From assembly GCA_020055645.1 (NCBI GenBank), contig CM034546.1, positions 83,452,001 through 83,516,000 on the forward strand: DNA of 64,000 nt, read 5' to 3'. Origin of the DNA: Tomocerus qinae (Eukaryota; Arthropoda; Collembola; Entomobryomorpha; Tomoceridae). The notes below the pieces were generated by a model. The model was not told the origin of the DNA and did not search any database. It saw only the letters and a list, made by a program, of their open reading frames with translations. Numbering within the stretch: the first letter of the stretch is position 1; each line of letters starts with the position of its first letter. Shown here in pieces: positions 1 through 11,054 of the stretch. A program made the translations under genes and the position numbers.

Positions 1-1
1 A

Positions 2-874
2 TTGAAAGGTCTGTACCAAGAAATGAAAAGCAAATTCGAAATTCAGTACATTCTCACACATCGACTGAATCAAGATGTGTTCGAAAACGCTTTCAGTGTA
101 ATCCGAGCAAATGGAGGAACAAACGAAACACCTAATGCGGTAGATGCTAATTATAGAGTTAAGAATCTTTTACTTGGGTGGACATTTGGAAAAGTTAGGA
201 CGGCTCCAGTCGAAACAGAAGCGAACCCTTTCTTGTCATACAAACTTTTATCTCCCCTTATGGTCAGCCAAATTGCAATGAAGACAATACCACTGATGAT
301 AATTTTGAAGATTTAAATATATCTGATTTTGATTCTATTAATTCTGATAATTGGACTGAGAAAGTGACACCCATGTCGAATAAAGAAAAGTGCTCCTTCT
401 ACGGTAAAGAATATGTTGCTAATTACATACTCCGTAAACTGAAACAAAACAATCCTCAACTGTTTCAAAGTGAAAACCACAATCCAGCTAGCTTTACCGA
501 AAATTTATCGAGAGGATCATTAGCAGTGCCTTCCTACGATTTCTTCAATATGTTCATGCAGTTTGAAAATGTTTTTCTACACTTGTTTTGTGAGAAAGGG
601 GACAAGTTTGGAATCTACCGTGGTGAAAATGTATTGAAAACTTTAAGTCAAAAACTGAAAGAGTTGTTCCCAACTGTGTGAGGAAATCGTTAAATTGTAT
701 GCTAAAACCAGAATACATATTAGAATTAACTACGTGAATAAGCAACTTAATTCAAAACGGATGCAGCGGAGGAATAAAGTTGTATACTTTTTACGATCGC
801 ACGTCCCTGATGCAGAAAATATCAACGAGATAGAAAGTCAATTAATGAATGAAGAAGAAATGCATCAAGATTAA
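2..874 (+). pseudogene. P-element-like (THAP9-type) transposase, C-terminal remnant
   Basis: Three consecutive blocks in different frames read like the end of a P-element superfamily transposase. Block 1 (to about base 260) has the family signature RLNQDVFENAFSVIRANGG followed by a YRVK segment. Block 2 (about 262-681) has an acidic linker, then YVANYILRKL, matching the YVAGYxxKKL element of the family. Block 3 (about 682-874) continues with IRINYVNKQLNSKRMQRR, a typical basic tail, and stops at TAA 872-874. At least two frameshifts make it non-functional. The N-terminal THAP domain and most of the RNase H-like core would lie left of the window. It sits on the same strand as the V-ATPase gene, inside the intron before the first exon seen here. 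Family assignment rests on motif reading only. Confidence 0.72.
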
Positions 875-1390
875 AATGAATTGTTCGGGGTCAGTGAAAA
901 TGATATGCTGGCTGATGGGAGTGGAGAAATTTCTATGGAATTAGAGTAGTCAATTAAAAAGTTATAAGACAAGTATTTAAACTGTTTATAAATTAGTATA
1001 TAGTATATTTTATAGAAATTTGTGTAAAAGTGATGATTTCGTATTTCTGTTGCAAAGTTAGTATATTTAATTTCGGATTGAACGAAAAAATTCGTTTTCA
1101 AAGTCATTTTCGTTGCGATTATCATTGCATGCCCTTTATCTTTTAAACTGCAATTAATTAGATAGTCAAAGGCATACAATGAAAGAATTCTTCCCAATTT
1201 ATGTTTTACGATTGTTCAGGCATTTAGACATCCTTTGATATTGTAGTGTACCATTTTGAACAAAACTCCAATTGCAGTTAGTGTAAGTACTAGAATCTAC
1301 TTTTACAAACTCACTGTAGCATTTATGTATCACGATAATGAATCATAAATTAGAACCATAAAGTACTATAGGTAGTCAAACAAAGTCATA
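875..1390. other. AT-rich intronic DNA, nothing recognised
   Basis: Between the P-like remnant and the first hairpin fragment. No open frame with family motifs and no clear internal repeat was seen. It belongs to the V-ATPase intron that begins left of the window. Confidence 0.5.
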
Positions 1391-1394
1391 ATTT

Positions 1395-1460
1395 GTTGTG
1401 GATCTAAATTACCAAATTCAGATCCACAAATCAAAAAAATGAATTTTCAATATTCAAATA
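1395..1460. repeat. Partial copy of the GTGGATCTAAATT hairpin family
   Basis: An 8-bp stem, GTGGATCT (1398-1405) with AGATCCAC (1420-1427), is followed by AAATCAAAAAAATGAATTTT. The same order occurs in the complete hairpin element at 17001-17240, so this looks like a decayed part of that family. Confidence 0.5.
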
Positions 1461-1524
1461 TCCGCTTGAGATAACCTTAATAAAGCACTTACATTCGGTC
1501 TCACTATGGCTACAGGCAACTTTG

Positions 1525-1890
1525 CTTCTATACTAATTAAAATAACATGGGGTTAGATTTGTCGCCAAATCGGTGTGTGTTAAAATTGATTTAAACCTGT
1601 GAAAGCTATGTCACACCCTACTGCCCCGTACGAAAGTCATTTTGGATATGATTTCTAAGCTGTTTCCATAGGGCTGTAAAAAACAGATCAAATTTGTAAA
1701 CTTAAATGGAGATTGACCAATTTGATCTCTTTTTTACAGCCCTATGGAAACAGCTTAGAGATCATATCCAAAATGACTTTCGTACGGGGCAGTAGGGTGT
1801 GACATAGCTTTCACAGGTTTAAATCAATTTTAACACACACCGACTTGGCGACAAATCTAACTTCATGTTAATTTTGTTACCATAGAAGGG
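1525..1890. mobile_element. Foldback (long-hairpin) non-autonomous element
   Basis: The left arm (about 1525-1700) and right arm (about 1718-1890) are near-perfect reverse complements across a loop of about 18 bp. Each arm includes TGTCACACCCTACTGCCCC and its inverse. Both ends carry CTTCTAT-like termini. No coding capacity. A second, half-length copy lies at 39014-39158, so this is a dispersed family and not a local duplication. It is intronic in the V-ATPase gene, so its transcript could fold into a duplex of about 170 bp. Confidence 0.85.
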
Positions 1891-2465
1891 ATAGCAAGGA
1901 TAATTTCTCTATCCTTTCTGTACAGACAGGTTTGCTGAAGGTTACAATAGATATCTTTGAAATTTTTACTGCATGTGCATCGCATAGTCAGAAACTCTAG
2001 GGATCATTTTCATAACGCTTGGTTTCATAGAAATCGATTTTTATGATTTTTTGGAAGTGGATTTTTACATGTAAAGAGTGGGGATTTTGGAAATGTTTCC
2101 TATCTCAACCTAAGTTTCCACCGATTATTATGAAACTTTTTGAGGATCCAAAAATAAAGCCACAAGGGCTTGGTTTTTCAAATTTTTGATTTCAAATTTT
2201 TGATTTCAAAAATTTTGAAAATTATTTGAAAATGTTACATGTATAAGGAGCCTACCTGCAAGTAAGCCCTCGCAGCGTGCGCGGTAGTGTGGCTCTACTA
2301 ATCAATAGTAGTTGTCATTATACCGTCTCTCTCTTTCACGCACACTTCATCAAATTTCTGGCTTCTGGATACGTGCCTACTATATATCTATTAGCATTCT
2401 TATTATTAGTTGTGACGCTGTTGATAATTAGTGAAACGAATAATTTGATAATTTTTTTAAAATAG

Positions 2466-2559
2466 GATACAACGTATCAATGATGGCAGATTCCACTTCT
2501 CGTTGGGCTGAAGCTCTCAGAGAAATTTCGGGTCGTCTAGCAGAAATGCCAGCTGACAG
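2466..2559 (+). CDS. ATP6V1A: V-type ATPase catalytic subunit A, internal exon (first in window)
   Basis: This exon, with those at 8719, 10501 and 20167, encodes the last 276 or so of roughly 615 residues of V-ATPase subunit A (Vha68 in flies), the ATP-hydrolysing subunit of the V1 sector that drives proton pumping into endomembrane compartments. It reads [20 protein letters not shown] then [12 protein letters not shown], the highly conserved segment just after the Walker B region. Acceptor is AAAATAG|GA and donor GACAG|GTTTGT; the exon enters with two bases of a split glycine codon and leaves inside a serine codon completed at 8719. The upstream exons, with the P-loop, are outside the window. 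No frame disruption is seen. The identity is very secure from sequence conservation; the symbol follows the vertebrate name. Confidence 0.96.
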
Positions 2560-2593
2560 GTTTGTGTAGCTTACCATAATTTACTGTCAAAGT

Positions 2594-2733
2594 AAGGCTC
2601 ATATGCTGACCTTCGTCACAGATTCTGAAGGCTCCTAAAGTTCTCGATTACCAGGGTGAGGACCAATCACCTTTTTTAAAACGAATCTTAAGGAGCCCTC
2701 ACAATCTGAAGCGAAGGTCAGCATATGAGCCTA
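2594..2733. mobile_element. Small foldback element in V-ATPase intron
   Basis: Inverted arms 2594-2640 and 2690-2733 share AGGCTCATATGCTGACCTTC and its complement, and then GGCTCC. The loop is about 50 bp. It lies 35 bp after the exon donor. Part of the same terminal motif (CAGGCTCATATGCT) recurs near 6502, suggesting a dispersed family. Confidence 0.8.
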
Positions 2734-3798
2734 AATAAATTACGGATCTCCAAATTCTAAAAGATTATCTGAAATTGATCAAATTTTTACCCCTGAAAAT
2801 TCCCAGTTGTTATGGTAGAGTCGTCATTTTGAATTTTGACCCTTGATAACTTAGGCCGACATTTATTTTAAATAGAACACTCGCGCTCTAATTTCCACTT
2901 TGAGAGTGTAAAGTATGCATTGGGATACCTTTCTCTCTCGAGAAAGTGCGTACAATGTGCGTGAGAGTCGAATAATTAAGGCTGCCTCAGCTAGCACGCA
3001 TTTGCAATTCTGGGCTCATTTGAAAACATAGCCGAATTTGGTTTTCAGTCCTCGATTCTTGACTTAAATACTGAGGGCGTGTAAGTCTACGATTTTTGAA
3101 ATTTTCAATATTGAAAGCAGGAAAATTGACTGAAGTTTGGGGTCTGGAGTTGGAGTTTACACGTCTCACATTGAAAAGCTCAGTTTTTAAAATAGTAAAC
3201 GATAAAAATTTCCAAAAATAAGCCTTACACACCCCGTCAATTTTTTTTGCTCGTTTTTTGAGGCCAATTTTAAGTTCCTACGTCCTACCCACCCACAATG
3301 AGAAATTTGAATTTACGTAATTCAGCGATTCAAATACATGAAATAAGAGTCAATGAGCTAAAATCTGTGACGCCGCAATAAAGTAGACAGAAATAGAAAA
3401 TAATATTCATATGTAGATATTCTACAGTTGACCAGGTTTCATCATTTACAGCTAACACCACTTAGTATAACAGAAAATTGGTAGCAGAGGCAGCCTTAAG
3501 AATATGGACCTTATGCCCATATTCTTAATGATACGACCAGGGTTGTGGGTCGGGTTTTGTATGGGTTGGGGTTTTTTGGCAAAAAACCCACCCGCTTCAC
3601 TTAAAAAACACGGGGTTTATTGGGTTTTTTACAAAACATAAAATAATGTGCACTAAGCCCCCCATCTATAAAGCAAAACATGCTAATTTTGTCAGATTTC
3701 TATTCAAAAATGTAAACAAATGTATAATCAGGTGGAAACAAAATAATTAGCTTTTATACTTTAATACTTGTAGTAATTCTGTATCGTGAATCAAGTAA

Positions 3799-3828
3799 AT
3801 ATAGACATCACGATCGTGATGTCTATAT
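3799..3828. repeat. Perfect 30-bp palindrome
   Basis: Self-complementary with no loop: the left half is ATATAGACATCACGA and the right half is its exact reverse complement, centred between 3813 and 3814. It lies in the V-ATPase intron inside the 2886-4955 composite. Confidence 0.9.
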
Positions 3829-4206
3829 AATTGTATTATTTGTTTTATGTATATTTTAATCGCTATGAAGATATTGGTTTATATAATTTACTTTGACTAA
3901 CGAATCGCCATTGAATGCTTTGGGGTACATAAGTGGAAACATTAATAATTATACTGAATTTTATTTAATCACTTACATATTTATTACTGTACTGCTTTAA
4001 GCTCCACATTATTGAAGGAAATTGAAGTCAATGTAATCAGTAAAATATAATAATGCGTAGTTTTTCACTAGTTGTTATCAAACAGTATAATAATGCTCAC
4101 GAAAAATACTGTTAACTGTGCTAAAACATGTTAAAATTCAATTTTTATGCCTTAAAGTAATTTTTGATTTCATAGACGTAAATAATGGCAGTTTTAGGAT
4201 TACATG

Positions 4207-4700
4207 ACCGGAATCTCGTTTCAGCAGGTGCAGATGCTGAAACGAGATTTTGTTCAGTTCCAGCACCTGTTGAAAATAGACTAAATCTCCTTACAGCACC
4301 CTGCTGAAACGAGACAGAGATAATTACAGCACATGCTGAGACTGGACCATTCTCGTTTCAGCACCTATTTTTAAATGATTATAAAACATCATACCTCACT
4401 ATTAATATATCATAAATGATTGTGGATCATAATTAATTACTATAAATATTATAAATGCATCTTATTCATCATTAATGCATCTTAATGATCATAAATGCAT
4501 CTTAATAATCATATGCATCTTACTCTGTATCTTACATTAAAAATAGGTGCTGAAACGAGAATGGTCTAGTCTCAGCAGGTGCTGTAATTATCTCTGTCTC
4601 GTTTCAGCAGGGTGCTGAAAGGAGATTTGGTCTATTTTCAGCAGGTGCTGGAACTGAACAAAATCTCGTTTCAGCAGGAGCACTGAAACGAGATCCCGGT
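4207..4700. mobile_element. Mutator-like foldback element with 9-bp target duplication
   Basis: Long inverted arms (about 4207-4366 and 4541-4700) are flanked by an exact 9-bp direct repeat, GATTACATG, at 4198-4206 and 4701-4709. A 9-bp duplication plus long inverted repeats is the pattern of Mutator-like non-autonomous elements (family knowledge). The arms are built from repeated TCTCGTTTCAGCA-TGCTG modules in both orientations, so each arm can also fold on itself. The centre is AT-rich with repeated ATAAATGCATCTTA. No coding capacity. Confidence 0.85.
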
Positions 4701-4955
4701 GATTACATGGTTGTTGTTATTGACAGCTGTAGTTTTCCTATATATACTATAGTATAGGCTTGTATTTATGCCTATAATTATATAAAAAACCCTTAAACCC
4801 AAAAAACCTAAAAAACCCAAAAAACTCGGGGTCGAGGGTTTTTTCCTAAAATACCGGGGTTTTTCGATACCTTGGATTCGACCCTCTCTCACGCACTTTT
4901 TCGAAGGTGAAAGGTACCTCGGTACATACGTTACACTCTCGAGTGGAGATTAGAC

Positions 4956-5862
4956 CAAGCTTTATTATCTAAATGTACAGTTTGTACAGTACTAATAGTC
5001 GAGTCGTTGCATTTGCCGAGGTGAGTACGTGTGTCTTGGAGCTCCTACAATTTCGTCATTTTTGGGTGTAAAAGTACAGCTACCGGACTGAAATTAAATT
5101 CATCAAGTGCTCCACGTCAAGATCTCTCTGGATAGGTGATCGACAAATAAAAAAGGTCAGTCTTTAATTCGAAAACATTGCGATTTCCCAAATTTTGGCA
5201 TGGATTGTCTTGTGTGGAAAATGGCTGACCAGAAGAGTGACCACGATGATAAACCAAGAATATGCAAATTATCTACATGCAAAGTCGCTTATCAAAGATA
5301 GAGCAAACGTAAATCTCATCGCCCGCTTCACTTTACTCACATGCATTCATGTAAGCTATCGACATAAACACACGTACTCATATCTCGAAATGATATGCAC
5401 GACTCGGCTCCCCCAACTTCTGTGTTGGGTGTAGGTAAATTAATTATACATAGTTGTTATATTAATGATTTAAGCAAATACCATTTGGCCATAATATTGT
5501 AATTGCATTACAAACTAAATTATATGTATACTTTCATTCCTAAACCACCTTCGAATAGACCGTAAGGTGAATGTGTAAGTCCATGCGCGGGTTGTTTCTG
5601 CTGCAAACGGCCTCATTCCTTACTATAAAGTCTTTCCCTATATGTAATAATACGTACTTATATTCGATATCTATTTTGCATCTGCAATAATTAATAAATG
5701 AAATACCAGTGAATTATATTTATATTGTCTGTAAAGCTATCCTATAATATTTGTACTTAATGGCTATAATTTCAGTTAATATTATGATGTGTACTTGTAT
5801 ATGTAATGATACTTGACTGCCTATGGCCTTTCCGAAAATAAAACCATTACCATTACCATTAC
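4956..5862 (+). other. Intronic DNA ending in a probable LINE 3' tail
   Basis: Most of this stretch shows nothing recognisable. The end, about 5820-5862, reads GCCTTTCCGAAAATAAAACC and then (ATTACC)n. That is an AATAAA-type signal followed by a short simple repeat, as at the 3' end of many arthropod LINEs, so a 5'-truncated LINE tail is likely. It abuts the Harbinger-like element at 5863. Confidence 0.4.
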
Positions 5863-6168
5863 CATCGCTGCTCAGACTTCACTTCAAGTCTAACTTTAGT
5901 AAGGGTTGATTCAAGTCAAGTTGAAGTCGAAGTAGGGGTGGTATTCATGAAGCCCACTTGTCGAATTTAGACTTCAAAAATATTTTGTATTGAAAATTGA
6001 GCGGGAGTTTCAAAACTTGTCAAGCTCAAGCCAAGTGCCAAGGTAGGTCTGTGAGGTACTTTAGAATTTGATTTGAACATTACTGAAATGAATCCTGAAT
6101 ACGACTTGGGACTTGATTAGCAAGTGAATTTCCGATTGAAGTCTGAGTAGCGATGTTGAATTCGACTG
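5863..6168. mobile_element. Harbinger-like miniature element, copy 1 (left end truncated)
   Basis: It shares about 300 bp with the complete copy at 6677-6997, in the same orientation. It begins at CATCGCTGCTCAGACTTCAC, lacking the outer 14 or so bases of the terminal repeat, and ends at the full terminus GAATTCGACTG followed by TAA. No coding capacity. Confidence 0.8.
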
Positions 6169-6274
6169 TAAATCGCATGGTTTAGCTGTACATTCTGATA
6201 ATCACATTATCCAAGCACATATCAATCATGAAAGTGCTTTTTGATCGTTTCCATTTAAACCACATTGGACCCAT

Positions 6275-6605
6275 GAATATCGGAAAGGTGCTTAACCATT
6301 TGAGCACTAATTCTGAAAGGTGGTATCTCATTTCTTTCATTTCAGAAAGGTGGTAAACCATTTTTTATCGTTTTTGGGGAACATTATATTCAGATGTAAT
6401 AAAATTCGCGTTTTTTGATGAATGGTGGTCGAATTATAAAATCTGCGGTTTAACACATTTTAGAACTGAACACAAAGTATTATAGCTCCGTTCCAAATCA
6501 GGCTCATATGCTCATGTAGGTATAACACCTTTCCGAATTAGTGTTCAAGTGATTAAGCACCTTTCAGAATTAGTGCTCAAATGGTTAAGCACCTTTCCGA
6601 TATTC
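6275..6605. mobile_element. Foldback element between two Harbinger-like copies
   Basis: Inverted arms of about 48 bp (6275-6322 and 6558-6605) contain GAATATCGGAAAGGTGCTTA and its complement, then GAGCACTAATTCTGAAAGGTG. GAAAGGTG units recur inside. No clear target duplication was found. Confidence 0.7.
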
Positions 6606-6676
6606 TTGGTATACAAATACAGAATATACAGACAGAAGCTGTATGCATAATCAGTCGTCCTTTAACGTGCGTCTTA

Positions 6677-6997
6677 CAGTCGAATTCTACATCGCTACTC
6701 AGACTTCACTTCAAGTCTAACTTTAGTAAGGGTTGATTCAAGTCAAGTTGAAGTCCAAGTAGGGGTGGTATTCATGAAGCCCACTTGACGAAGTTAGACT
6801 TCAAAATTATTTTGTATTGAAATTTGAGCGGGAGTTTCAAAAATTTGTCAAGCTCAAGTCAAGTGCCAAGGTAGGTCTGGAGGTACCTTAGAACTTGACT
6901 TCAAGTCATTACTCAAGTGAACCCTGAATACGACTTGGGTCTTGAAGAGCAAGTGAAGTTCCGATTGAAGTCTGAGTAGCGATGTAGAATTCGACTG
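6677..6997. mobile_element. Harbinger-like miniature element, complete copy 2
   Basis: Terminal inverted repeats of about 33 bp start CAGTCGAATTCTACATCGCT and continue ACTCAGACTTC at both ends. TTA flanks it on both sides, the 3-bp TWA duplication typical of PIF/Harbinger (family knowledge). The interior is AAGT/ACTT-rich and non-coding. Confidence 0.82.
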
Positions 6998-7553
6998 TTA
7001 GCTACCACTACCGGAATTCCTTCGAAGTAGGAATTTTCTACAGGAATAAGAACGAAAGTAGGGAGAGCAGAAATAGTGCGTTGTTTGAACGGCAAATGAG
7101 ATAATATTATACATGTGAGAGAAATATAAGTCGCATGATTTATCCGCTCTGTCGTCCTATGCTGAGTACTATACTTAAAATTCAAATTTTATTTTTTGAC
7201 CATTTCGGCCATAACTCTAAAACGGGCTCACTGAAAAATTTCCGGTTTTTTCCTAAAGATCTATCTCATTTTCTGCTCGGACTTGTCGTCCCGACTTTTC
7301 CATATTACCTTTTAATTATCCTGCCATCCAAGTCTAAAGACACACCGCCATAAAATAAAAAAGAGCCATTTTTTAAACCGGTGGTGTGACCTTTATAGGT
7401 CAAAATTGTAAAATATACCATGACTTGTCCGAGCTGGTTAGCATGTCTTCATTATAAGGCCTCATACGTCCAAATTGACCCCAAATTAGGGGAGTTATTC
7501 ACGAAACAGTGGTGTGGGAAAATACATGTAAAAGGAACCACTAAGGACGCACG
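6998..7553. other. Intronic DNA, nothing recognised
   Basis: No family motifs and no strong repeat symmetry. Short open frames on both strands have no recognisable domain. Confidence 0.4.
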
Positions 7554-7696
7554 TTAAGGAACGAAAAAGCCAATGACCATTTTTTGTTTGGTTGCGGAAA
7601 AAGCGTATATCCATACGCTACGCTTGTTATTTGAGTTAGGCTATTTCCTGCACCAAACGAAAATGAAAAATGGTTATTTGCTTTTTCGTTCCTTAA
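7554..7696. mobile_element. Small foldback element
   Basis: Inverted ends TTAAGGAACGAAAAAGC (7554 on) and its complement (ending 7696) extend through AATGACCATTTTT/AAAAATGGTTATT. A total of 143 bp, non-coding, in a V-ATPase intron. Confidence 0.75.
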
Positions 7697-7953
7697 AGAA
7701 CGCAGTAGCCGTACTACATATTATTAATATTATAGTTCCAATTCCAATCACATTGTGGAGCCCTCGTGTAACGTTGTGGTGTAGATAGAAAGAGCTTAGA
7801 AAGCAGGAAGGAGCTTAGCTCTGAAAGTAGGTACCCTAGTAATGTTAAATTTCAAAGAAACCGCTATAACTGTAGCACCGCACCTCGTTGGTCCTTGTAA
7901 CTTACAGACATTGTCACTTTGGACTAGACGATTCTAATGATGTAAACATCTGA

Positions 7954-8574
7954 TAGGCTGACCATAATTTGACGTATAGGGAAAACGGGACACCATACAG
8001 TACTGTATTTAGAAGTCGATTTTGACGGGGATAATGCCATTTAACCATGTATTTTAGGAATATTTTCCCGAAGCGCGTTAATTTTAAGATACTTTTGCCC
8101 AACATTTTAAAAAATGGCATTTAATCGCGCGAAGCGCGATAACTTTAAGCTATTTTTGCCCTAAAATAACCATAAAAGACAATTATAATCGCGCGAAGCG
8201 CGTTAATTTTAACCTCTTATTGCTGAAATTAGACAAAAAATCTTATAATCGCGCGAAGCTGTTTAATTTTAAGTTTTGTTTGCAAAAAATGGTCTACAAT
8301 TTCCCTAAAACGGCTTAAAGTTTCCAAACAATTGTGCGAACCATGAAAGTGTTAGGTCCTTTTGTTGAGAAAAGCCAATATATTGTAGATTGCCATTAAG
8401 TTTTACCATTAATCGCGCGAAGCGCGAAAAATTTTGTTATTTTCAGTCAAAATTTTCCTCTTTCGTTCGTAGTAGTCATTAAATTACATATTACTCAATT
8501 CTTCCTAAAAAACGGGACACTTTCGGGACGCCGGGACAGGTCACCAAAAACGGGTTTTACGGATGGTCAGCCTA
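7954..8574. mobile_element. hAT-type non-autonomous element with GCGCGAAGCGC repeats
   Basis: Ends TAGGCTGACCAT and ATGGTCAGCCTA are inverted; the next blocks resemble the CGGGACA-rich ends of widespread hAT elements. AAACATC lies close to both ends, suggesting an imperfect target duplication. Inside, TAATCGCGCGAAGCGCG or a close variant occurs at about 8060, 8122, 8186, 8246 and 8410, partly at a spacing of 60-64 bp. It is non-coding and lies just upstream of the exon at 8719. Confidence 0.65.
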
Positions 8575-8704
8575 AAACATCATCCAACTGACGTACATCA
8601 AAAATCAATTGCGTGGTTAAGCTAAAGCCCCGCCAGATAGCCTCTCAGATTTAATTGTCCTCACAGCTCCTAAACAGTAGGGCAGTGTTTAATGTTATTA
8701 TTAA

Positions 8705-9025
<321 letters not shown>

Positions 9026-9074
9026 TGAAAAAGCATTCAAAAACTTTTTTAAAATTTTTATAGTTACTTCCTAA

Positions 9075-9762
9075 TAGTGTTGCCCAGATGCGGGGATTTT
9101 GCCGCATCGGCGTTCCCGATGCATCGGCCATTTTCATTTGGCCGATACCGATGCAAGGCCGATGCATCGGCTGATGTGGCGAAACTTGATACGCAGAATA
9201 ATTAAATTTTAATTTAATATACAGACAGTAGGCATCGATCGCTTTGAGTAGCTAACACTTGACTAAAAATTTAAAAGCCAGAAATAAGTCAAGCAAACTT
9301 CAAAATTTATCTTTTGTACGAAAAGCAGCGAAATAAAGTTGTTTTGCTTCAGTGGGCTATAGAGATAATTATTTGAAACAACATGGCATCTCCAGATAGG
9401 GGTAGAAGTTTAAATTTTTAAATAATATAGTAAGCGGAGTTTATCATGTTTTATGCGCGTTTTGCAATTTCATTCACTTTGTGTATGCAAAGTCAACTAC
9501 TTATGCTAAAATATAAAATAAAATCTTCTTGCAACATAGTTATGATAAGATGTATTAAAAAGTCACTGTATCACAAAATCAAAAAATTTTAAAAAAATTA
9601 TTTGTAATTTTCACCGTGTAGAGATATTTTATTAGATCTGGGTCGCATCGGCCAAAGAATCGGCCTACAGGCTGATTCTGGTATTTGAAAATGGCCGATA
9701 CCGATGCATCGGTAATAGACGGAAATGGCCGCATCGGCCGCCGATGCAACGGGGCAACACTA
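9075..9762. mobile_element. hAT miniature element with 8-bp target duplication
   Basis: Terminal repeats TAGTGTTGCCC and GGGCAACACTA are flanked by an exact 8-bp duplication, CTTCCTAA, at 9067-9074 and 9763-9770. This is the hAT signature. Subterminal regions carry many GCATCGGCC/GGCCGATGC units in both orientations, the usual style of hAT transposase binding sites (inference). It is 688 bp, non-coding, and inserted in the V-ATPase intron between the exons at 8719 and 10501. Confidence 0.92.
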
Positions 9763-9984
9763 CTTCCTAAGTACTTTTGATATTCCATTCTTTTCATTAA
9801 ATATTAATTAATCAATGTCAAGTGACTTTACGTTCCCTATCCTTCTTAATTTAACTTTGGGACTGTCTTTCGAATGGTGGATGTGACTTTTGACAAAGTC
9901 GATAATTAATATGTAGTCCACAGACCAAACTTTGGATGTAAACTGGAATCTTGTCGAGTAAAATTATAAGACATCACGAAGGCT

Positions 9985-10426
9985 ACAGACGAAGTTGACA
10001 ATTTCAGAATCTACTCTACTTCAGGATATACGAAAACTAATTTCGCAATTTTTTTTATTCGCCGTTTTTGAGTTACGACGGTTTTGAAAATTGTTTTGAT
10101 GAGTTAAGATGATTTAAAAATATTTTTATGTACAAGTCTTCATAAAATCGATGCGCTATAATATTCGACTCAAAACCACTTTTCAAAAATTTTTCGAATT
10201 GTTTTTTAAATTGTGGATTTTTCGAAAATATTTTGAATACACCATGTAGCCTTGTAATCATTGTAGCACTAGTTTCATGAAAATCGGTTCAGTAATTTCA
10301 AATACTCTTGTAAAGTTTGCGAGTAAATGCAGCCGTATCTCAAAAACGGCAAATTTTAAAAAAATCGTGAAATTAGTTTATATATGCTGAAGTAGAGTAG
10401 ATGCTGAAATTGTCAACTTCGTCTGT
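9985..10426. mobile_element. Foldback element near a V-ATPase exon
   Basis: Inverted arms start ACAGACGAAGTTGACAATTT (9985) and end with its complement at 10426, continuing through CAGAATCTACTCTACTTCAG and CGCCGTTTTTGAG. The interior is AT-rich. It ends 75 bp before the exon acceptor at 10500. Confidence 0.8.
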
Positions 10427-10500
10427 TACAAGCGGTTCCCAGGCTGATATTTTTACTCTGTCGCAATTTATGTAAACTATATAAAATATTCTACTTTCAG

Positions 10501-10707
10501 TAAGTACATGAGGGCACTGGACGACTATTATGACAAAAACTTCCCTGAATTCGTTCCATTGCGCACAAGAGTGAAAGAAATCTTACAAGAAGAGGAGGAT
10601 TTGGCTGAAATCGTTCAGTTGGTTGGCAAAGCTTCGTTGGCAGAAACAGATAAAATAACTCTGGAGGTCGCTCGACTTTTGAAAGAAGATTTTTTGCAGC
10701 AGAATGG
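10501..10707 (+). CDS. ATP6V1A: V-type ATPase catalytic subunit A, internal exon
   Basis: Reads [20 protein letters not shown], then [20 protein letters not shown] and [20 protein letters not shown] to EDFLQQNG, the start of the helical C-terminal domain of subunit A. Acceptor TTTCAG|TAAGTACATG; the T completes a serine codon begun at 8967. Donor AATGG|GTATGT splits a glycine codon completed at 20167. Reading past the donor would reach an in-frame stop at 10733-10735, which is intron read-through. The following intron is 9459 bp and hosts many transposons. Confidence 0.97.
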
Positions 10708-10936
10708 GTATGTACAAGAAATGGAATGGGAATAACCAACAGCATAAATATAAGACAAAAATTAATTATATATTATATTATAATATATAATACTTATATG
10801 TATAACTAAACTATCGCCACCTAGGTACGTGTATAGAGACGAGATAGGGGGTAGTAACGCCCCTTAATTCCGAGAATAAATAAAAAATAGATCTATTTAT
10901 TTCAAAAGAGCCAAACAGCCAGGGCTGCAAAAATGT

Positions 10937-10961
10937 CGGTAACCTGATAACCAGGTTACCG
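10937..10961. repeat. Short hairpin, 10-bp stem
   Basis: CGGTAACCTG, loop ATAAC, CAGGTTACCG. It forms the subterminal part of the hAT-like element at 10920. Confidence 0.7.
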
Positions 10962-11054
10962 TAAACTCTGTTAACATTGCATATAGGTTTACTTTTCTGG
11001 GGCGTGGTAACGTAAAATAAGTGCACCTGACGAGGAAATGTAGACGCAGCGCTC

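Larger units (their letters stand above)
2886..4955. mobile_element. Composite element with about 75-85 bp diverged terminal inverted repeats
   Basis: The sequence at 2886-2970 matches the reverse complement of 4872-4955. Shared blocks include TTACACTCTC, GTGGA-ATTAGA, GAAAGGTA and CTCTCACGCAC, with mismatches and small gaps. The interior carries poly-GGGTTTTTT/AAAAAACCC stretches near 3540-3640 and 4780-4870, a perfect palindrome at 3799-3828 and a complete foldback at 4207-4700. No transposase frame survives, so the superfamily cannot be given. Confidence 0.5.

Noticed and set aside
10508-10735. Extended ORF past the V-ATPase exon end
   Set aside because: The donor GTATGT at 10708 and the in-phase acceptor at 20167 restore the conserved protein; the extra codons are intron.
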